Positions 54,514 through 61,834 of a stretch of DNA of 61,834 nt are shown here, in pieces. Position 1 is the stretch's first letter. The number at the start of each line of letters is the position of its first letter. This DNA comes from Bacteroidales bacterium (GTDB taxonomy: Bacteria > Bacteroidota > Bacteroidia > Bacteroidales > JAGOPY01), in contig JAGOPY010000017.1 of assembly GCA_017991835.1 (NCBI GenBank), forward strand, positions 1 to 61,834, read 5' to 3'. The translations under genes were made by a program, and so were the position numbers. The notes under the pieces were generated by a model. It saw nothing but the letters and a program-made list of their open reading frames with translations. It had not been told where the DNA came from and did not search any database.

Positions 54514-55506
54514 ATGCTGATAAAATTCTTCCGGTCGAGCTATCTTATCCAGTACTTTGCGCTGGCGCTGATCACTGCGGCGCTCTGGATCCCCGGCTTC
54601 AGGGAGAACCAGGGGCTGCCGGTCGCCCCCGCCGTCATCGCCCCCATCTACGGGATGCTGCACTACGTGCTTTCGCTGCATCCCGTCGCCAGCCCGGCCT
54701 TTGCCATCGCCATCATCCTGGTCACCGCCTTCGCCCTGAATAACATTCTCATCTTCCATGAGCTGACGCCGAAGAATAACCTGCTGCCCGCCTTCCTGTT
54801 CATCGTGCTGATGAGCAGCAACCCGCATACGCTTTGCTCCTACCCGGTACTCACGGCATTGCTCTTTTTCGTCTGGTTCCTCCATACGATTTACAGGATG
54901 AACGATTCGCCCGACAATTACATGGAGGTTTTTAACGCCAGCATGCTGGCTTCGGTCATTTCGATGATCTACCCGGTGGCCTCGCTCCTGTTCTTTTTCA
55001 TATGGATCACGCTGCTGGTTTACGGAACCTTCAACGGGCGCAACCTGTTGATATCCTTCATTGCCTTCTCCCTGCCTTATCTTTACCTTTTTCTCTATTT
55101 CTTCTGGACCGACGGGATCGATGAAGCCCTGGCCGCTTACGTAGCCCTTTTCCGGGAGATCATGGTTTTCAGCATGAACCGGGAGATCCTGCAAATCATC
55201 CTGTGGGCCTTGTTCACGCTGTTCATGCTCATCCCCTCCTTTTTCCGGATTACCGGCAATCTCAGCTCTTTCGGGATCAATTTCAGGAAGAAGATGGCGG
55301 CTACGGCGTGGCTGCTGGCTTTCAGCATTCCCATGATCGTCATGCAGGGGAAGGTCGATTACCACACGCTGCTGTTTCTCCCGGCCACGATCCTTATCGC
55401 ACATTATTTCCACCAGTTCAAGAAATCGGTTCTGAATGAGACCGTGCTGCTTGTTTTTATCCTGCTGGCTTTGATCGGCAATTACTGGCCTTTATTGCAT
55501 GCTTAA
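54514..55506 (+). CDS. DUF6427-like multi-pass membrane protein
   Basis: A 330-residue protein with about nine or ten membrane helices and few polar loops. The N-terminal MLIKFFRSSY and the HPVASPAFAIAIILVTAFALNN region resemble DUF6427 proteins of Bacteroidota, which have no known function. Its last 8 bases overlap the rnhB start, so the two are coupled. Confidence 0.7.
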   Translation: MLIKFFRSSYLIQYFALALITAALWIPGFRENQGLPVAPAVIAPIYGMLHYVLSLHPVASPAFAIAIILVTAFALNNILIFHELTPKNNLLPAFLFIVLMSSNPHTLCSYPVLTALLFFVWFLHTIYRMNDSPDNYMEVFNASMLASVISMIYPVASLLFFFIWITLLVYGTFNGRNLLISFIAFSLPYLYLFLYFFWTDGIDEALAAYVALFREIMVFSMNREILQIILWALFTLFMLIPSFFRITGNLSSFGINFRKKMAATAWLLAFSIPMIVMQGKVDYHTLLFLPATILIAHYFHQFKKSVLNETVLLVFILLALIGNYWPLLHA

Positions 55507-56122
55507 GCCCTATTGCACCGGAGAGTTCACGGAGGCCGGCTGCGACGAGGCGGGGCGCGGATGCCTGGCGGGTCCCGTGTTTTCCGCGGCGGTCATCCTT
55601 CCGAAAGATTACCGCAACGAAGCGCTGAACGACTCCAAGAAGCTTTCGGCGCGTCAGCGGGAAGCGTTGCGCAAGGTGATCGAGGCCGATGCGGTCGCTT
55701 TCGCCGTGGCCCGGGTCGATCATGCAACCATCGACGAGATAAACATCCTGAACGCCTCCATCCTGGCGATGCACGAGGCGGTGGGCCGGTTATCCGTAAA
55801 GCCGGGGCTGCTGCTGATCGACGGCAACCGGTTCCGGCCGTATCCCGGCATACCGCACCGGTGCATCGTAAAAGGAGATGCCATCTACATGAGCATAGCC
55901 GCGGCCAGCATCCTGGCAAAGACATACCGCGATGAGTTTATGACCGGGCTTGACCGGCAATTTCCCTGTTACGGGTGGAAGCACAACAAAGGGTACCCGA
56001 CGGCAGCGCACCGGAGAGCGATACAGGAATTCGGTATTTCCGCCATGCACCGGTTGAGCTTCCGGCTCACCCCGGCCGGGGATTTGTTTTCCGGTTCCCT
56101 AAGCCGGGATCATCAAAATTAG
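55499..56122 (+). CDS. rnhB: Ribonuclease HII
   Basis: A 207-residue RNase HII. Catalytic residues are in GCDEAGRGCLAGPV (Asp and Glu), a third Asp in LLIDGNRF, and a fourth in AKTYRDEFM. The substrate-sensing GRG motif is present. It removes single ribonucleotides and RNA primers from DNA. The start overlaps the preceding membrane protein gene by 8 bases. Confidence 0.95.
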   Translation: MLKPYCTGEFTEAGCDEAGRGCLAGPVFSAAVILPKDYRNEALNDSKKLSARQREALRKVIEADAVAFAVARVDHATIDEINILNASILAMHEAVGRLSVKPGLLLIDGNRFRPYPGIPHRCIVKGDAIYMSIAAASILAKTYRDEFMTGLDRQFPCYGWKHNKGYPTAAHRRAIQEFGISAMHRLSFRLTPAGDLFSGSLSRDHQN

Positions 56123-56188
56123 TTTCTTATAAGATTGTTTTTCCCTCCGGAATAACATATCTTTATTCCGTTAATTCGTCACTCTGCA

Positions 56189-56206
56189 TTATTAACCTTT
56201 AATCCA
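56189..56206 (+). promoter_or_regulatory. Conserved leader motif TTATTAACCTTTAATCCA (C1A locus)
   Basis: This is an exact match to the motif before the C25 propeptide gene, ending 6 bases before the ATG at 56213. A variant precedes the relic leader at 22346. Confidence 0.55.
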
Positions 56207-56212
56207 TTGATT

Positions 56213-59200
56213 ATGAAAACATTTGCCCCCCCCTACGGAATCCTGACCTTAATTCTACTGGCGCTTAGTTGTATGTTTTCCATGACTGTTAAAGCGCAAT
56301 CCATTCAGATTGACAGCACTTTTACCACAGATGCTGAAATTTACCCTTTTGAAAACATCGAACTGATCAGTGAACTGCTGATAGAAGGAGATGTTGAGTT
56401 AAGCAGTGACACAAGCCTGGTCAGGGTGATCCTGGAAGATGAGAACGGATTTCGGTACATGGTACTGGAGGCATACCCGCTAATTTGCCCTGAAATCGAT
56501 TTTACCGTTCAGGATCATTGTGATGAAACGTGCGCCCTCGATATGATCAATCCTGCTTCCGTAATTATTCAGATAATCGACGCAACATTGGATTTGAAAA
56601 GCTTTTCGTACGAAACAGAGGCGAAGGAAAACGCGGAAACTGCCCGGTATACAGCGAAAAGGGAGCTGGATGCTGATAAGATAGAGGCGATGAACCAACG
56701 GGTTGCCGATTTTGATATGAACTGGACATCGGGCGACAATTCAATTGTGGCATCTTATTACGAATCAAAATCAGCCATGTTCGGCGAGGGGTATAATTTA
56801 CTGGGTTACGACTATTACGCTGGCGGAATTTTCGAATTTCTCGGCCACCGGGATTACCCAAAGGTCGATCCTGACCTCGTCCGGCATTTTGATTGGAGGG
56901 AGAGGCATGGGGCGAATGACTCCTTGTCTCCATATTATGATGGAGATACTTTAGGAACCGGATGGCTTACATCCGTTAAGAATCAAAATCCACATGGAAC
57001 GTGTTGGGCCTTTTGTGCAGTTGGCCTGACAGAAGCAATAGCCAATCTTTATGCAAATGAACACCTAGATTTTGATTTAGCGGAAAGAGAATTAATTGAG
57101 TGTGATGAATTGGATTGTGATGGTGGAAATAATATTGAAGCACTGCTAAATATTAAAGAACATGGCATCATCAATGAAACGTGTTTCCCTTATGATTTGA
57201 TGGATTGCGGAGATATGGCATGTAGTGACACATGTACTCAACCAACAGTAAATGTTAAAATAACAGATACTCTGTCGATATTTGATGATAATCATGACAG
57301 TGTAAGGCTGGCACTGATCCAACACGGCCCGTTGACCATTGGTTTTAATTATAATTTACGTGGCGGTCATGGCGTGGTGCTTACAGGATATGATTTTGAT
57401 GATGCAGACAGTACAGTGATCTGGACAATTAAAAACAGTTGGGGCGCAGATGACGACTGGGGAATATACGGATTCTGTCAGTTAAAAATATCAGATTTTT
57501 GGAATAGCTTTTCCGCAGGAATCAAAACGCCAATAACTTCATCCGGTATTCCCCTTGAAGTCAATTGTCTTGATTTGGATAATGACGGATATTATAACTG
57601 GGGCATTGGCGATAAGCCCGATTCCTGCGATTGTCCTGACATTGAGGATTGTGATGACAACGATACTTTTGTCGGAGGATTTGATGGGAATTACAATTGT
57701 CAATGTTTAATTGATTTCATCTCAACAATTGAACATATTTCCAGCGATACGGCCTGGAATGATTCGATTGTACTGGATCACCGGGTGATGATTGATTCAG
57801 GGGCTTGTCTTACCATTACAAATGATGTGATGTGTCATCCCCAGGTTAAAATAACGGTAAACCGCGGAGGGAAACTCATTCTTGATGGGGGTCTGATGAC
57901 CAACTCTTGTCCCGGATTATGGGAAGGCATTGATGTGTTTGGAAGTGATACTTGCCAAAATTTTACCCAATATTTTGGAATTCTCGAAATCAGAAATGGC
58001 GGAACAATTGAAAATGCGAGAATAGCCGTTTCCAATTTTTGCAAGGAATGCATGAATCCGGAGGCATATAGTGGCGGCATAATTGATGCAAAAGACGGGA
58101 TATTCCGGAATAACCAGGTTGCTTTTGAGTTTTCACCATTCCGGAATATGGACCAGGGAATTCAAAAGGATTATCATGGATCATTTTCAAGATGCCGGTT
58201 TATTTATGATAATTATTTAATGGACGGTGAGGATTTCAGGTATTTTATCAAGCTGAACCAGGTCAGCGGTATAACAATCAAAGGATGTGATTTTTCAGGA
58301 AATGCATTGAGTACAAATCCCGACTATGAAGAATCGTTAAAATACCGGTCTGGAATTTATGCGTATGGTTCTCATTTTTATGTTGAAGATGAATGCATTA
58401 ATGATTCGGTGCCGTGTAATGAATATATTCCCAGCAGGTTTTCCGGGCTTAATTATGGTGTTTATGCATTGGGAATTACAGGCAGAGAAGCCATAAGCAT
58501 TAGAAAAAGTGAATTTAGTAAGAATAATACGGGTATATATTTAAGTGCGGAGGATTATTCATCTATCGTTCAAAACACTTTCGATGTAAAATCTGAAACC
58601 ATAAGCCTGGACACCAAATGTGGTGTATACCTTGACTATTGCAACGGATTTCAGGTGGAAGAAAACATATTTAACGGTGATTACTATTATGTTTCAATGC
58701 AGAATCCACATCCTTGCATTGGTATAGTAATTAATAATTCCGGTGAAGAATACAACGAACTTTATAACAACCGGTTTGATTCGCTATTTATAGGCACACT
58801 GGCCCAAAATGTCAATCGCAATGAGAAAGGTGATTTTGGACTTCAAATACTTTGCAATGATTATTCGAAAGGTTATTATGATATCTCAGTAACTGCAGAA
58901 GATAGCGTTGCAAATCCGGGGATAGCCTATAACCAGGGCTCAGGGGGATTAGAAAAAACTTCTCCGGCAAATAATACCTTTAGTTATTCATTTCCGGTTA
59001 ATGGAGACTCGTGCAGCGATTATAAAAACGAGTGTGAGAATGTTTTGTACTGGTATTTATTGGATACGCTTGCAGCAAATCTTAAGCCTAAATATTATTC
59101 TATTCCAGAAGTGAATCCGCTTTTCAATATTAATAATAACAATGTTTATCAAAAAGACTCCTGTTGTCCATCTTCTTTCATTTTTTTCGGTGAAAATGCT

Positions 59201-60343
59201 ATTGGCGAAAACAGGGCTATTCTTAGCGCATTTGACACAAAAATCGATTCTGTTAAATCCATCCTATTTAATTATGTTGACGGTGGGGATACATATAGCT
59301 TAACCAATGAAATTCAGAACAGTACACCTACAGAAGGCGAACAACTATATGAATTACTATCATCATATTCTCCTTACCTATCGGATTCTGCAATGGTATC
59401 ATCAGTAGAAAAAGAAAATGTTTTAATTCCTGAGATGCTCACCTCCATTCTATGCGAGAATCCGCACGCTGCCAAAGCTGATAAAGTTCAGAATGCTTTG
59501 GATGACAGGAATGAATTATTGTCTGAAGAACAGAGAATTGCCATTGACCAGGGGTGGTTCCTTGCCGGTGAAAAAGAAAAAAAGGAATCACTCCTGTCAA
59601 AGTATAAAGGGATTTATGCAAGATCTTTTAATAATCTTTCCCGAATCTATAAAACTGATACGTCAATAGATTATGCCTTTGATAGTTTAACTATGCTTTA
59701 TACCAACAATCCGGAGATTCAGTCAAAATATAAACTTGCGTTGGAATTTACCGATAAAGGCGATTCGACAGCAGCTTATGAAACACTTGAAAGTATTCCA
59801 GTGATCTATTCCTTGACAGATTTCCAGCAAATTCAATATCAACAATATTATGATTTGATTGACATAACGCTGATAGTCATTGAAGAAACTTCCATACTAC
59901 CGGATTCATTACAGGTTGCAACATTGGTTTCCTTGTCGAACTCAGGCATTGGACAAATCCGGGCATTAGCCAGAAATCTGCTTGTGATGGCGGATGAACT
60001 TCATTATTCCGAACCGTACATTATTCCTGGAAATGGATTGAAATCGAATAATATTAAGAGAATTCCCGTTAAGCAAAATAATCCTGAGATTTCTTTCACA
60101 ATATATCCTAATCCGGCCACCGAGTCTGTCTGGATCGAATTTGTTTCAAATCGAGCAAAAGTGAAAGGATCTATACAATTGATTGACCTGACCGGAAAAG
60201 TGATAAAGCATATTTCGATTAAAAGTTGGCAAATCAAGTATCAATTATCAGTGAGTACCATTAAAAGTGGAATGTATTTCATCCGGTACCTGGATAGTGA
60301 GGGGCACATCGACGTCCAGAAGCTTATTATCAATCACGAATAG
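56213..60343 (+). CDS. Secreted papain-type (C1A) protease with beta-helix, stalk and T9SS tail
   Basis: 1376 residues: a signal peptide (ILTLILLALSCMFSMTVKA), an N-terminal region of unknown fold (to about 235), a C1A peptidase with Cys264 (HGTCWAF), His386 (GGHGVVLTGY) and Asn408 (WTIKNSWG), an Asp-rich calcium-type segment (LDLDNDGYYNWG, CPDIEDCDDND), a right-handed beta-helix (about 505-960), a helical stalk (about 1019-1290, DGGDTYSL) and a type A sorting domain (YPNPATES). The beta-helix and stalk are homologous to those of the C25 protease. The ATG at 56213 is preferred over an upstream TTG. A C8 tract lies in codons 5-7. GC content drops sharply after about 56940. The propeller gene follows after 2 bases. 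Confidence 0.88.
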   Translation: MKTFAPPYGILTLILLALSCMFSMTVKAQSIQIDSTFTTDAEIYPFENIELISELLIEGDVELSSDTSLVRVILEDENGFRYMVLEAYPLICPEIDFTVQDHCDETCALDMINPASVIIQIIDATLDLKSFSYETEAKENAETARYTAKRELDADKIEAMNQRVADFDMNWTSGDNSIVASYYESKSAMFGEGYNLLGYDYYAGGIFEFLGHRDYPKVDPDLVRHFDWRERHGANDSLSPYYDGDTLGTGWLTSVKNQNPHGTCWAFCAVGLTEAIANLYANEHLDFDLAERELIECDELDCDGGNNIEALLNIKEHGIINETCFPYDLMDCGDMACSDTCTQPTVNVKITDTLSIFDDNHDSVRLALIQHGPLTIGFNYNLRGGHGVVLTGYDFDDADSTVIWTIKNSWGADDDWGIYGFCQLKISDFWNSFSAGIKTPITSSGIPLEVNCLDLDNDGYYNWGIGDKPDSCDCPDIEDCDDNDTFVGGFDGNYNCQCLIDFISTIEHISSDTAWNDSIVLDHRVMIDSGACLTITNDVMCHPQVKITVNRGGKLILDGGLMTNSCPGLWEGIDVFGSDTCQNFTQYFGILEIRNGGTIENARIAVSNFCKECMNPEAYSGGIIDAKDGIFRNNQVAFEFSPFRNMDQGIQKDYHGSFSRCRFIYDNYLMDGEDFRYFIKLNQVSGITIKGCDFSGNALSTNPDYEESLKYRSGIYAYGSHFYVEDECINDSVPCNEYIPSRFSGLNYGVYALGITGREAISIRKSEFSKNNTGIYLSAEDYSSIVQNTFDVKSETISLDTKCGVYLDYCNGFQVEENIFNGDYYYVSMQNPHPCIGIVINNSGEEYNELYNNRFDSLFIGTLAQNVNRNEKGDFGLQILCNDYSKGYYDISVTAEDSVANPGIAYNQGSGGLEKTSPANNTFSYSFPVNGDSCSDYKNECENVLYWYLLDTLAANLKPKYYSIPEVNPLFNINNNNVYQKDSCCPSSFIFFGENAIGENRAILSAFDTKIDSVKSILFNYVDGGDTYSLTNEIQNSTPTEGEQLYELLSSYSPYLSDSAMVSSVEKENVLIPEMLTSILCENPHAAKADKVQNALDDRNELLSEEQRIAIDQGWFLAGEKEKKESLLSKYKGIYARSFNNLSRIYKTDTSIDYAFDSLTMLYTNNPEIQSKYKLALEFTDKGDSTAAYETLESIPVIYSLTDFQQIQYQQYYDLIDITLIVIEETSILPDSLQVATLVSLSNSGIGQIRALARNLLVMADELHYSEPYIIPGNGLKSNNIKRIPVKQNNPEISFTIYPNPATESVWIEFVSNRAKVKGSIQLIDLTGKVIKHISIKSWQIKYQLSVSTIKSGMYFIRYLDSEGHIDVQKLIINHE

Positions 60344-60345
60344 CC

Positions 60346-61834
60346 ATGAGACTTTTTATAAGGTGCCTGATTTTTATCATTCTGATAAGTTATCCGGAGG
60401 ATTCTTTTTGCCAATCCGATTATTTAAACAAAAGATACAATCTTTGCCAGGATTATGGCGAAGATGCCTGGAGTGGAGCAGATGGAATCATACAATTGGA
60501 GGACGGATATGTCATTGCTGGATTCACAGTAGATACCGGCATATACTGGTGGCGAAGAATTCCAATATTAAAAATTGATACTGAAGGAAATCCGATTTTA
60601 TATAAGAGTTATGGAGATACAGTATCTGACTATTATACAGGCTGGTCTGGAATAATAAAAATGTCAAATAATTCGAACGAATTTTATATCGCAGGTTCTA
60701 TAAATTACTGGATCCCTGACAATTATGATGTTGGCTTATTAATGAAATTTGATTTATCCTTAGATACATTATGGACCAAAGAATATAATATGAACCTCGA
60801 TAGTATTCCGGACACTTCGATGCTATTCAACCAGATGGACATTTGTTTAAATAATGATCTGATTTTCGGCGGATACATGAATGGGAGTTATATGCTATTA
60901 ATGAGAACGGATAGCGCCGGAAATGAATTATGGCATAAACTCTTCCATTACGGGTCCTACACATTGTGCACCGGCTATTCAGTAATTCAAACCACGGACG
61001 GAGGTTTTGCGTTAGGCGGATTCATGTATACTATCGGTCAACCGGAAACAGGAAATCCGGTTATCATTAAGACCGATAGTGCAGGCAACCAGGAATGGGT
61101 CCAATTTATGGGCGGACCACTTTTGGATGATGCAGCATTCCTTGCCCGATCAGGCGATGGCAATATTATTATGGGCTCAACCTATGGAGATATAATGGCT
61201 GGAAATGAATCCATTAATAGAATTAATATTGCCAAGTTGAATAATGACGGTGAGGTTCTCTGGGATAAAAAATATGGCCTCAGTAAACATTACAACTATT
61301 TACTAAATATTAAAGTGCTAAATAATGGCGAAATACTAGCCTGGGGGCAATGTCCAGTCGATTTTCCTCATTATTCAGCTTGGATACTAAAAGTTGATCA
61401 AAACGGAGATAGTCTTTGGTATCGTGAATATGACTATTTAACCGGACCGGAAAGCAGAAATATACTTTGGGAAGTTATTGAGACCTCAAATAATGGTTTG
61501 ATTGCTTGTGGCGATGTGTTTCCAATGTTACCCGATACTGGCAACCGGGATGCCTGGGTAATCAAACTTGATAGCATAGGATGTGAATTTGAGGGGTGCG
61601 ATACGACGGTGGGGATCAAAGATGACGATAAGACTGGAAGACTATATGATGTCGATAAAAGCAATTTGGATATCTGGCCGAACCCGGCGTCAGGGATTGT
61701 CGATTGCCGATTGCCGATTGTCGATTTGCGAGGGGATTGGACATTGATGATTTACGATATTTTCGGGCGGGAAGTTTTGGCACCGTATACTCCCTCCCCC
61801 GCTATGGGGGAGGGTCGGGGTGGGGGCTGGCAGG
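60346..61834 (+). CDS. T9SS-secreted seven-repeat propeller protein, cut by the window end
   Basis: The frame is open from ATG 60346 to the end of the window (at least 496 residues). A signal peptide (LIFIILISYPEDSFCQ region) is followed by seven repeats (IDTEGNPILYKSYG, RTDSAGNELWHKLFH, KTDSAGNQEW, KLNNDGEVLWDKKYG, KVDQNGDSLWYREY and others) and the start of a sorting domain (WPNPASG, MIYDIFGREV). It is a paralogue of the genes at 22449 and 36274 and the second gene of the C1A operon. The sorting domain contains two repeat-derived inserts: IVDCRLPIVDL from a GATTGTC/GATTGCC 8-bp repeat, and TPSPAMGEGRGGG from a GGGGGAGGG-type repeat. Confidence 0.8.
   Translation, partial: MRLFIRCLIFIILISYPEDSFCQSDYLNKRYNLCQDYGEDAWSGADGIIQLEDGYVIAGFTVDTGIYWWRRIPILKIDTEGNPILYKSYGDTVSDYYTGWSGIIKMSNNSNEFYIAGSINYWIPDNYDVGLLMKFDLSLDTLWTKEYNMNLDSIPDTSMLFNQMDICLNNDLIFGGYMNGSYMLLMRTDSAGNELWHKLFHYGSYTLCTGYSVIQTTDGGFALGGFMYTIGQPETGNPVIIKTDSAGNQEWVQFMGGPLLDDAAFLARSGDGNIIMGSTYGDIMAGNESINRINIAKLNNDGEVLWDKKYGLSKHYNYLLNIKVLNNGEILAWGQCPVDFPHYSAWILKVDQNGDSLWYREYDYLTGPESRNILWEVIETSNNGLIACGDVFPMLPDTGNRDAWVIKLDSIGCEFEGCDTTVGIKDDDKTGRLYDVDKSNLDIWPNPASGIVDCRLPIVDLRGDWTLMIYDIFGREVLAPYTPSPAMGEGRGGGWQ
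61695..61731. repeat. 8-bp repeat (CGATTGCC/CGATTGTC) inside a sorting domain
   Basis: About four to five units of the GATTxxCG family, coding for IVDCRLPIVDLR. Confidence 0.75.
61789..61828. repeat. GGGGGAGGG-type repeat with hairpin inside a sorting domain
   Basis: ACTCCCTCCCCCGCTATGGG starts an inverted repeat (CTCCCCC / GGGGGAG) followed by GGTCGGGGTGGGGG. The text resembles common intergenic repeats but is read here in frame after FGREV. Confidence 0.65.

Overview
The window looks like a chromosomal segment of an uncultured or little-studied member of the Bacteroidota, probably Bacteroidales-like. The signs are several proteins with type IX secretion (T9SS) C-terminal sorting domains, a GH92 mannosidase, a BirA without a DNA-binding domain, a long SecA with a charged N-terminal insert, and many TAnnTTTG-type -7 promoter boxes just upstream of start codons. 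I see no rRNA, tRNA, CRISPR array, integrase or intact transposase gene.

Layout. 1-14 kb is mostly housekeeping: a GxxExxY protein in a repeat patch, a HAD nucleotidase, pyrH-secA, a degenerate thioredoxin-fold protein, coaD, pyrE plus an SRPBCC protein, birA, rsfS-ftsH, then about 1.2 kb of repeats with an orphan T9SS sorting domain. 13-20 kb carries a LUD protein, cdsA-psd, frr, and a minus-strand run (AI-2E transporter, YtxH, holin-like, small protein, radical SAM). 19-36 kb carries a GH92 enzyme, a T9SS propeller protein, an aldehyde dehydrogenase, a purine nucleoside phosphorylase, a large atypical papain-like surface protein, an MBOAT/AlgJ-like O-acetylation pair, efp and an LpxD-family acyltransferase. 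36-45 kb is a very large gingipain-like (C25) protease locus plus a propeller protein. 46-52 kb is a polysaccharide assembly cluster (wzy, two wzz, wzx, glycosyltransferase). 52-56 kb has purD, a DUF1778/GNAT toxin-antitoxin pair, a membrane protein and rnhB. 56 kb to the end is a second protease-propeller locus with a papain-type (C1A) enzyme.

The most interesting content is the T9SS set. Two operons have the same plan: a secreted cysteine protease joined to a homologous beta-helix, helical stalk and sorting domain, followed within a few bases by a seven-repeat propeller protein. The proteases belong to different families (C25 and C1A), so the surface module seems to have been exchanged between catalytic heads. 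A third locus keeps the protease signal-peptide leader fused in frame to a propeller gene, and a fourth keeps only a sorting-domain stub; both look like deletion products. The C25 gene is interrupted by one in-frame TAA between propeptide and catalytic domain.

A second theme is short dispersed repeats that also sit inside reading frames: an 8-bp family (TGGCGATT-like) in an aldehyde dehydrogenase, an MBOAT protein and a T9SS tail, and GC- and AT-rich minisatellites in the sorting domains. A roughly 430-475 bp dispersed element lies upstream of two T9SS genes in the same relative orientation. All family assignments come from reading the sequence; no database search was run.
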